64,000 nt of DNA from Mesotaenium endlicherianum. Taxonomy: Eukaryota > Streptophyta > Zygnematophyceae > Zygnematales > Mesotaeniaceae. Under the pieces are notes generated by a model. That model saw nothing but the letters and a program-made list of their open reading frames with translations, had not been told where the DNA came from and made no database searches. Within the stretch, counting starts at the first letter, position 1. Each line of letters opens with the position of its first letter. Location: assembly GCA_009602735.1 (NCBI GenBank), contig WELA01008198.1, positions 193,077-257,076 on the forward strand, given 5' to 3'. Position numbers and translations under genes: made by a program. Positions 56,915 to 64,000 of this stretch are shown in pieces.

Positions 56915-58393
56915 TTACTGACTGTTGCTGTCTTTTAAAGGCTGGTCTTTTCTCTCGACCTTAGGCAGGTGCTTGACCGGACACTGTTCTCTGTAGTGGC
57001 CTTTCTGCTGACAATGGTAGCAAGTAGATTTTGCTGAGGCTGGTCTCGGCTTAGTCCTACCACCACCCCTTCCATAGCCACCTCGAGAGGGACCACCTCT
57101 ACCTCTAGACTGAATAGCATTGTACTCATACTCATATTCATCACCCTGATTATCCTCAGCCTGGTCTCCTTCAACTGCATTGTAGGAACCGTGGGGCTTT
57201 TTGACAATCTTAGACACCAAAGCGTTACTCTGGCGCTTGTGATTGAACTGCTGCTGATCCCAGGCGTCAGCATCCTGGATCAAGTCAGCCAGTTTCTCAT
57301 ACTTTTTCTCAGCAAAATGACCAGAGACCTCGGATTTCAAGCCATACCTGAAGTATGCTATCCTATACCGTTCTGGCAAATCAGGCTGCTTCATCATGTT
57401 CTCTTGGAACTTTTGAGCAAACTCAGCAACTGAAGTGGTCTGCTTCAGTGTCAGGGAGATCATCGCATAGATAGCTTTCTCCTGCTGGTTGATGACATCA
57501 AACTTCTCATGCAACTTCTCGACAAACTCTACCCACGTAGGGTCACCGAGTTGCCGAGCCTTACGCTCTTCCTTCCAGTAAAGCCACCAGTCTGCGGCAC
57601 TGCCTTTCAGTAGCGCACCGGTGTGCCTGACCTTCTCGTAATCTTGCAGTTCTGGGTAGTTCTCCAGCCACTGCTCAACATCCGCGAGAAACTTGATCAG
57701 GTAATATTTTCTGTTTCCCTCAGGATCATAGTCCTGGGGAGGTTTCGGCTTGGGCTTACTAGGCCCTCGGCCACCACCACTAGTGGTGTGAGACCCCAGT
57801 TGGTCTCTGTCCCGGAGTAGGGACATTATGATTCTTTTGTCCTCCTGCTGGGACTGATACATGGTCGCCATTTGCGACTGCATCTGAACGAACAATGCTC
57901 CCAAGTCTACATTTTGGGGTGGTAGATTAGCAAATGCAGCAGCAGCATTGGCATCTACTCGCTGAGTAGTGTCCTCAACAATCCCTCTTGCTCCTGCAGC
58001 AGCAATTCCTGCCGCATTCAGCCGGTCACGTATTTGACCTAGGGGTACATTGAGTTGTACGGCAGGAGGTGGGTTCAGAACATTGGCCCTTGATGCCATA
58101 AGTTCTTCAACAGTGCGCTCGTCAGCTGGCTGTCCTTCCCTCCTTTGTATATCTTCAGCGGCCTTTGCTACTTGTTCAGCTTCTAGTCTGGCTATCTCCT
58201 CCTCAGCTTGCTGAGCTGCGACTGAGGCAATAGCAGCTGCCTCATCTGCAGCCTCCCTAGCTGCAGTATCCGCTACTGCTTCCGAATAGGTACGGTTTCC
58301 CGCTACATGGCTTTCCGCCTGGTTTTCGACATTCTCGTTATCCTGGTTCTCCATGTCTCGGGAGTTGCTAGTTTGAGACCTTGTCCTTACCAT
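56915..58393 (-). CDS. gag: Element I gag
   Basis: 492 residues, [17 protein letters not shown] to KDSNSQ, starting 22 bases from the primer site. An Ala/Glu-rich helical stretch (about 38-80) and a Gln-rich linker lead to a capsid region (about 215-375; [50 protein letters not shown]). An Arg/Gly-rich RNA-binding stretch ([16 protein letters not shown]) and a zinc knuckle [14 protein letters not shown] (458-471) follow. It forms the particle and packages element RNA. The protein is identical by eye to gag of A. Confidence 0.95.
   Translation of the reverse strand: MVRTRSQTSNSRDMENQDNENVENQAESHVAGNRTYSEAVADTAAREAADEAAAIASVAAQQAEEEIARLEAEQVAKAAEDIQRREGQPADERTVEELMASRANVLNPPPAVQLNVPLGQIRDRLNAAGIAAAGARGIVEDTTQRVDANAAAAFANLPPQNVDLGALFVQMQSQMATMYQSQQEDKRIIMSLLRDRDQLGSHTTSGGGRGPSKPKPKPPQDYDPEGNRKYYLIKFLADVEQWLENYPELQDYEKVRHTGALLKGSAADWWLYWKEERKARQLGDPTWVEFVEKLHEKFDVINQQEKAIYAMISLTLKQTTSVAEFAQKFQENMMKQPDLPERYRIAYFRYGLKSEVSGHFAEKKYEKLADLIQDADAWDQQQFNHKRQSNALVSKIVKKPHGSYNAVEGDQAEDNQGDEYEYEYNAIQSRGRGGPSRGGYGRGGGRTKPRPASAKSTCYHCQQKGHYREQCPVKHLPKVERKDQPLKDSNSQ
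56933..56939 (-). promoter_or_regulatory. Putative -1 ribosomal frameshift site between gag and pol (TTTAAAA)
   Basis: In the gag frame the sequence reads CCT TTA AAA GAC, which contains the slippery heptamer T TTA AAA 16 bases before the gag stop. A one-base backward slip enters exactly the frame in which pol is open. Such read-through from gag to pol is the usual Ty3/gypsy strategy. The heptamer is also present in A (11993-11999). A stimulating RNA structure downstream was not established. Confidence 0.7.
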
Positions 58394-58414
58394 ACAAAGA
58401 AGACTGTGATAACT

Positions 58415-58426
58415 GCTCCGATACCA
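58415..58426 (-). other. Primer binding site of I (initiator-Met tRNA)
   Basis: The minus strand reads TGGTATCGGAGC one base from the 5' LTR, 11 of 12 matching the plant initiator-Met tRNA site. Confidence 0.92.
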
Positions 58427-58427
58427 C

Positions 58428-59148
58428 TGAAATGAATCGACTTACCAAATAGGCGATTAACAATTAATAAAGATCTTTATATCAGCAAGTAATCTTTATG
58501 GTATTTTCCGTTAACTGGTTAAACGGCAAAGGACAACACACTAGCAGTGAATAATACTCGTAAGTCAAATGCGAGTAAACTAGCATCAATAATGCAAATC
58601 AGTAAACTCATACATAAGCAAGGTTAGAAGACAGTGCGTATCAATGGCTTCTCGCCTTGGATTCAGATCTCTCTCAGTAAGCTGTACAAGAGAGTTGGCC
58701 TCGTTTCCGAATGCCGAACTCGAGAGCAATGCCTAGCATATGTACATGGAATGAGTTTACTGTTCAACGGTCAGTGCGATGGCACCGCCTACCCGAGAGT
58801 TAACCACGTTGGTAGGACCTCGGTTAACCAAATCCACCGCCATCTCCCATCATCTCGAATCGCCATCCATCATAGGGATGTCATGTGGCCATTCATCTAG
58901 CATACCACACTTAGATGCATATTGAGGCAGTTCGCTGCTACCGAGTACGGAAGTCAGCTGGCTGTCAAAGAATGTGTCAGCAAGCTGACTTAAGGTGGCC
59001 TCAGCCTGCTACTTCCGGCCAAGTCATTAAATTGATATTAAGTATAAAGTCCAGCAGACTGATTATTAACTAGAGTTCAGCAGGCTGAACTTATTTAACT
59101 ATATTATTTAAATGAATATTATATCGACCAGTATACTGATTCATTACA
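58428..59148 (-). repeat. 5' LTR of I (LTR1 family)
   Basis: 721 bases, TGAAATGAATCGACTTACC to ACTGATTCATTACA, ending at the right-hand TCGGG duplication. Its R/U5 half shares variants (GTATTTTCCGTTAACTGG, AACACACTAGCAGTG) with the 3' LTR of A. Confidence 0.96.
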
Positions 59149-59153
59149 TCGGG

Positions 59154-59831
59154 GAAGCGCTCGTGATAGGGCGCCATCTGGCATCGGGCGACCTGCTGCG
59201 CCTCAGGGTCAGGGTCAACGTAGACACAACGTGGGACGAGAATGCCAGCCTGCAGTGTAGCTAACAACCCAGTGGCGATGCCTGCGAACAGCTCCACCAG
59301 AACGATGCCGCTACGCTGCTCATCTAGCTGGTCCGTGTAGATCGGCGTTGGCAGTGGGCGAAGACCCATAGCAGGATTGCCTGGCTTGGCTGTAGGCGGG
59401 TACGTACGGGCCATGCTGTGCTGGTGAGGGGCCATGTGGAATGCAGCGACGGCACGGTCGGCGTAGTCGCGTGTAAGATGCAAAAGAGGCCCAGCCAGCG
59501 GCTGGGGCTGGGCCACGCGCGCGTTGGCCTGGTACTGTCGCCACCTGTCCTGAGCGTTCTGCAGGATGTGCAAGGGAACACGTGTCGAGCGAGACTGGGC
59601 CATGCGCACGCAGGTGAGCTGCCACCTGCACCTGGCCCCGCGGACCTGCGCATGAGAGGCTGCGTACGCGAGCTGGTCTATCACGGGGTGCTGTGGCAGG
59701 TTCGGGTGCGGGTCGTAGAAGGCCTGCTGGCGCTGGTGGAACGAGAGGTCCACGGGGTTGGCGCTGCCGGCGGGCTTCGTGCGGTATGCAAAGTGCCGGA
59801 CGCGAACTGGTTGGCGAGGCACGAGCTGCAC
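59154..59831 (-). pseudogene. Element K cytosine methyltransferase, first part (motifs I and II)
   Basis: The minus strand carries motif I VELFAGIATGLLATLQAG (59297-59250), the S-adenosylmethionine-binding loop of the cytosine-5 methyltransferase family, then CVYVDPDPEAQQVA, which fits motif II. About 170 residues upstream are Gln/Pro/His-rich with no known domain (residues 1-170 of this frame). Together with 49561-50334 all main motifs of the fold are present in order. Element I split the domain. Confidence 0.8.
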
Positions 59832-59849
59832 TCGGGCACGGAGCTGCGG

Positions 59850-60330
59850 GTGGAGCGGCGGCTAATCGTCAAGATGCCGGTAGCGGCGCGCCAAGTCGTT
59901 GACTGCTGCTGATCGGCGGCCAAACCTGGAGTCGCGTGCGCGGCTGCTGGTGCGGGCCACCTTGGAGGGAGGCGAGCTGCCAGGCCCGTCTCCAACAAAG
60001 TGACTGCGAGGTAGCACCGGCCGCCGATCGTAGAGCGCGTGGTGGCGTACGTGGTGGACTGCGGGGCGTCCTCATGATCGTCCACCTCGCGATACGGCGG
60101 GGTGGCTGCCCGGTCGCGGCTGTCGCAGTAGGGCGGAGTGGCGGCTCGATCTCGGGTATCGCCGTAAGGCGGCGTGAGAGATCGACCACATCTAGGCGAG
60201 GGTGTGAGACTGCGCTTGCTGTGCAGACTGCGCTTGAGCTGCGGTGGGGTGACAGCTTGCAGCCTGCCGTGCAGTTCGCGTCCCGGCTTTGGACAGATGA
60301 CTGAGCGCACAACGGGTACGGCGGTCATTG
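59850..60330 (-). pseudogene. Element K proline-rich repeat linker
   Basis: Minus-strand frame with repeated short units: RSLTPPY, RDRAATPPY, RDRAATPPY, plus KRSL/KRSLTPSP. At the DNA level the unit of about 36 bases recurs with changes around 60085-60180. It sits between protease and methyltransferase, probably as a flexible spacer. No function can be given. Confidence 0.5.
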
Positions 60331-61314
60331 CTGCGCCGGGTACGCTGACGACCGCGCGAGCGGCGCTGGCGCGCGTGTCGAAGGTGGCGGAGGTAGCAGC
60401 GGGGAAGACGCGGGAGCGGGACCTGTCATCTTGGGCACCTCTGCCGTACAGCCTGTGCGTGAGGCACGACAGCTGGCGTTAGTCAAGCAGTCATGCTCAG
60501 GTCGGCACCGTGGGCCTGCCGCACAGCTGTAGGCTTTGCCGGACCTGGCGGACGCAGGCCGGCTGAACTCTGGCAGGCCGACCGAGGAAGAGCAGCCGAA
60601 CCCTAGGGGACCAGCAGGCCTGTCGAAGCCTGGGGTCTCTGTCAGTGTGTTGAAGCTTGGGGGTCCTGTGGGCCTACGGCAGACGCGAGCAACGGGGGTG
60701 TCGGACCGCGCTTGCGACCCAGTCGGCTCCTTGTAGAACTCCTATGGTACGCGCTCATATGACTCGTCGTCTGTCAGCGGGTCCTAGGCTGCCTGACGCA
60801 TAGTTTCCTTCTCTAAAGTGGTCGTGCGGCGGTCAGAGTCGTCCGTGTGCATCGACAACGAAGGTGGCTGGGAAGCCATCTGAAGCTGCATGGCACTTCG
60901 ACTGGCACCTCCTGTCGCAGGCGGACGTTGGACCGACCGTCGGGCGAGCAAGCCCTCTCGTGCGGAGGCGGCACCGGGGCGGGCGGTAGGCCCATGCCTG
61001 CAGCAGCGGCGAGGAGCTTGTGGGCCCTAGCGGCTGTGGCCACTGCCGTGGCAGCGACGTCAGCGGCAGCGGTTGCTGCTACTGTAATCTGGCGCATCGC
61101 GGCGTGGTGGGCTGCGTAAATGCGCACGGACTCGCGGGCCTGCGCTGTCAGCAACTCCGCCTGCTGCTGTGGGGTAAGGTGGAGGTCCGCACTTGGTAGC
61201 TCCGGCTCCTCGTCCTGGGGCGACCCCGACCGTAGCGGGTCGACCCCGACCGAAACATCGTCCTCCTCTGAGCCGCCCTTGCGTGTCTGGGTGACGCCGT
61301 GCCGGTCCTCGTCG
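60331..61314 (-). other. Element K: Ala-rich spacer coding or former coding region
   Basis: The right part (60900-61310) has a plausible minus-strand frame with LTPQQQAELLTAQARESVRI and an Ala/Thr-rich helix (AATAAADVAATAVATAAR), base composition as in the rest of K. The left part (60331-60810) shows no domain. It probably belongs to the long spacer between protease and methyltransferase. Confidence 0.4.
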
Positions 61315-62004
61315 TCACCGAGCACCATGAAGCCATAGAGAAATGCTGACGTAGGTCGCCGATCCAGGATGTCCAACGGCAGTGAGGCTGTGCGCGTGCC
61401 TCTTGTGCACCAGTCGGGCTGATAGTGTGCCCGCTCCGTCCAGTTCCACCGCGGCTCTAATGGGGTAGAGCACATCCTGCTCCAAGAGGACGTCAAAGGT
61501 GTCAGAGCGCGTCACGAGCGCGTGACGATGTATTGTCGTTTCATCCTCGATCTCGAGCCAAAAGGTGAAGACGAGCGCCAGCCGAGTGCGCCCCGTCACC
61601 GACTCGGATGTACCAGCCGCAGTGTTAATCCGCATGGGAGAATCCTCCAGGTTGGCTGAGGAGAGGCCCAGCTGTCGGAGATAACTGTGGCTGATCAAAA
61701 CCGGCTGAGCGCCGGTGTCAAACATAATGCGCTGAGGGGCCTGCTTGTTGACCAGCACAATCCCTTGCGCGTTGTCCAAAAACGCAGCGTTAAAACTGCT
61801 GACCAACGTGCGCTCGTGCGAGGGTTGAGCGGGAGCGAAGAGCATCGCAATGGAAGCGCCTGCTACCGTCCTATCCGTGCTTGTACGGGCACCAGGAGCG
61901 CGTGAACGGAGCATCAGCTGGGCGGCTTGTCGGGTCGCCTCCAGCGTCACTCCGAGCTCAGCAAAGGACACCGCCGGCATGCGATGCAGCGCCAGCAATA
62001 ACAC
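61315..62004 (-). pseudogene. Element K protease (retropepsin)
   Basis: Frame of 229 residues with the aspartic protease active-site motif IMFDTGAQPVLISHSYLRQL (Asp at residue 96, near 61719) and a matching C-terminal half (DVLLEQDVLYPIRAAVELDG). Retropepsins cut the gag-pol polyprotein and act as dimers. Preceded by Ala-rich sequence. Confidence 0.75.
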
Positions 62005-63585
62005 CTCGGCGCTGAGCTAAACCGTCATCATCGGAGATGCGAGTGCGTGCGGTGCCGGCGTGACTAGCGCTGCTGGCGGGTCCAGGACGCGGAAGGAGCG
62101 GGGCAGACGCGGGGCTTCCTCCGTACGCCGTCCTTGGTCGAGTTAATCGTGCTTGGGTGCGCTTGCTGCTCGCCCAGCAGCCGCCACGAGTGTGCGCTCA
62201 CCCATAGTCTTGTGAGCTGCCGGACCACTGCCCAGTGGCCGTGTCCGTGCGCTACAGACTAGGGCTTTGGACGGCGCGGCTGTCCCTGACGCAACTGGCG
62301 CTGCTGCAAACGGAGCTGCCAGTGCAGGATCGGGCGATGGCGCTGGCGCCCTGGCGAGGATGGGCGCCTCAGTGGGGACTGGCGCCGGCGTTGACACGGC
62401 TGCAGGGTCCAGCGGGGCCTCTGCTGGGCCTCCAGGTGGCGCTCGTGGGTCGCTTCAGAGGCGAACTAGGCGGGCTACCGATTCGTCGGCGCTCTCGCCT
62501 GCGTATGCCCCGTGCGGTGCTCGTGCGTCCCGCTTGCGAGCAAACAGACCCTGCGCAGCCTCGGCAACGCCAATTACGCGTATGCCGAGGTTTTGTGCGC
62601 AATCAGGGTTTAAGCCCTGGCTGAGCGATGTCGTGCGCAAGCCGTCTGGTGGCTCCGCGATGCTCGGGTCGTACGCCAGGGTTGGGTACGCCCCTCCCTC
62701 CTGGGTGATGCCGGCCCCCTCTGCCGACTGCGCGCCTGCTAGTGCAAGCCACCCGCGCGCGCCAAGTGGCGGCACCTGGGAGCAGCTGCCAGGGGGAGCT
62801 GCGCAGGCTGGCGTGCCAGAGGGAAGGAGTCCAAGTCGTTGGAATGGACCTTGCGTCGCCATCCCTGGCGCCTGGCTATAGACGGCGATGCTGGTGCTGG
62901 AGCGTGGCGCCTTGGATGCTACACGTGCGCCACGTGGCGCCAGCTGTTACAACCTGCTGCTAGCAGCCAGCAGCAGGCGGCTGTGCTCCTACCGCTCCCT
63001 TGTGCGCAGATTTGCGCGGTGCAAGTGCTGGGTTTGGTCGCGGCCTGCGCAGCCGTTTGGCAGACTTGTAGGGGGACGCCAGCTATCGCCAGGGCGGCCA
63101 TAGTTGGCCCTGCTGACAACAACAAGGCTGTGCAGGTAAGGGTCGTCGCCAGCGCCGGTGCTGGCTGCGCTGGCGTCGGGACCAACTCGTTGCAGGGGCG
63201 GACTGCGGCATCGGCAGTCTTGGCTGCGCTGAATGGGCGCTTTCCAGCTGTCAGCCGGTCGAGTTGCTCCCATTTGCTGCTGACAGGATCCTGGGTTGGA
63301 AGCGCGCCGCTGGCAGGGGCGTACAATGCGCCACACGCGTCGTAGCCGGCGCTGGCGTCGCGGATGTAGGCGGGCGATCTCGGCCTTGGCCGCTAACATC
63401 GCGTCGCTGAGAGCGTCGTAGCTGTAGTGCTCCTCGCCAAGCGTCATCACGGCGCTGGTCGTGGCCGTGGCCGCCATCATCGCAAGCCGTTTGCTAGTGC
63501 GCGAGTTGTGTGTGCCCCGCTGGCCTGCCGAGCCGGAGGATACGTCCCGAGCGCGCCCATTCTCGAGATCGCGCTTCTTCTGCAG
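62005..63585 (-). other. Element K: possible gag region, no clear domain
   Basis: Position upstream of the protease suggests gag. Minus-strand frames at 62989-63480 (starting near LGEEHYSYDALSDAMLAAK) and 62143-62862 are rich in Ala, Pro, Arg and Gly. I see no zinc knuckle or capsid motif with confidence. The region is GC-rich (over 60% by eye) like the rest of K. Confidence 0.4.
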
Positions 63586-64000
63586 TGAAATGAATCTTGC
63601 TTATTCAAGATTAATATATTTCATCTAAATATATAAGATCAGAGATAGGTGGAAGCGTGTGAAATCAGGGAGCGATCTTCGCCCTTACAAGAATTCCGTT
63701 TACTCATCTATAACCCTTGACCCACTTACCATAGTGTGCCATAGTTGCACACTAACACGAGACACAATTGAGAGGCGAGCTTGAGGACTTGAGCTTCTCC
63801 TTTAGAAACTCATGGCCTCTTGCCTACCAGGCATGCAAGCATGTATAGCACATGCACAACATCAAGGGACTGAATAGCAAAGGCGCTCTCATTCAGATGA
63901 CCATAATGTAGCTAAAACACATCCCACTGACTTAGGTGCAAAACCAGGGAATCTGTCCGCTATGTGACTTCGAAATGTCAGAGGTCATAACTCTGTCAAT
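63586..64000 (-). repeat. LTR2 copy, cut by the window edge
   Basis: It begins TGAAATGAATCTTGCTTATTC and follows 15030-15440 with only scattered differences. The base run to its left (CTTCTTCTGCAG) is not a primer site, so if it belongs to a minus-strand element it is the outer edge of a 3' LTR or a solo LTR. The rest lies outside the window. Confidence 0.85.

Larger units (their letters stand above)
50335..59148 (-). mobile_element. Element I: chromodomain Ty3/gypsy element, looks whole or nearly so
   Basis: 8,814 bases with a clean target duplication TCGGG (50330-50334 and 59149-59153) in the methyltransferase domain of K. Minus-strand order: 5' LTR, tRNA-Met site, gag (492 residues), pol (over 1,200 residues), leader, type 1 ORF3 (493 residues), polypurine tract, 3' LTR. 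The coding frames are open over almost their whole length, pointing to a recent insertion. Yet its two LTRs differ at about 20 positions by eye (near 3%), more than the interior differs from element A. It is the reference copy for the family. Confidence 0.96.
59149..63585 (-). mobile_element. Element K, 5' part: gag-like region, protease, linker and start of DNMT
   Basis: The upstream half of K: a GC-rich stretch with gag-like Ala/Pro frames, a retropepsin, a repetitive proline-rich linker, and the first methyltransferase motifs. It is cut on the right by an LTR2 element at 63586, so K's own 5' LTR and primer site are not visible. Its sequence continues K across the insertion of I, shown by the shared TCGGG and the split methyltransferase motifs. 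Confidence 0.85.

Overview
The window looks like repeat-rich nuclear DNA of a streptophyte, possibly a charophyte alga. I found no host gene, tRNA, rRNA or CRISPR array. The case for a streptophyte rests on LTR elements primed from the plant-type initiator-Met tRNA site (TGGTATCAGAGC and close variants), on chromodomain Ty3/gypsy elements, and on a Ty3/gypsy element carrying a cytosine DNA methyltransferase, a combination reported from charophytes. The species is inference.

Nearly all of 2629-64000 is a stack of nested Ty3/gypsy LTR elements, named here by letter. X (+) is an old element at 2629-5104 and 15982-18120. It is split by the end of a short-LTR element (LTR3, 5105-5399), by element A (-, 5400-14213), and by the leader and LTR of another family (LTR2, 14214-15981). 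C (-) lies at 18121-20269 and 27489-27991 and is split by D (+, 20270-27488, target duplication TCTGG). E (-, 27992-31664) meets F (+, 31665-35850) head to head, and G (+, 35851 to about 44688) sits in F. A 1.28 kb stretch bounded by 134-bp direct repeats follows (44689-45970). K (-, 45971-50334 and 59149-63585) is GC-rich and carries the methyltransferase. It is split by I (-, 50335-59148, target duplication TCGGG), the best preserved element. A second LTR2 begins at 63586 and leaves the window.

A, C, D, E, F, G and I belong to one chromodomain family. Its layout is LTR, tRNA-Met site, gag, pol (protease, reverse transcriptase, RNase H, integrase, chromodomain), a leader with TGACAG repeats, a third reading frame (ORF3) of about 490 residues, polypurine tract, LTR. 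Pol overlaps gag in the -1 frame at a TTTAAAA slippery heptamer. ORF3 matches no family I know. It has a charged coiled coil, a conserved central region, an acidic tract and an SR-rich tail, occurs in two divergent types on nearly the same gag-pol, and is preceded by a candidate intron of about 108 bases ending at its start codon.

K has a different plan: gag-like region, protease, proline-rich linker, DNMT3-like methyltransferase, reverse transcriptase, RNase H, integrase and a C-terminal PHD finger. A retroelement with both a DNA methylation writer and a chromatin-reader fold is the most notable system here, together with the unexplained ORF3. All elements are described as fossils; I looks whole or nearly so, the rest are broken.
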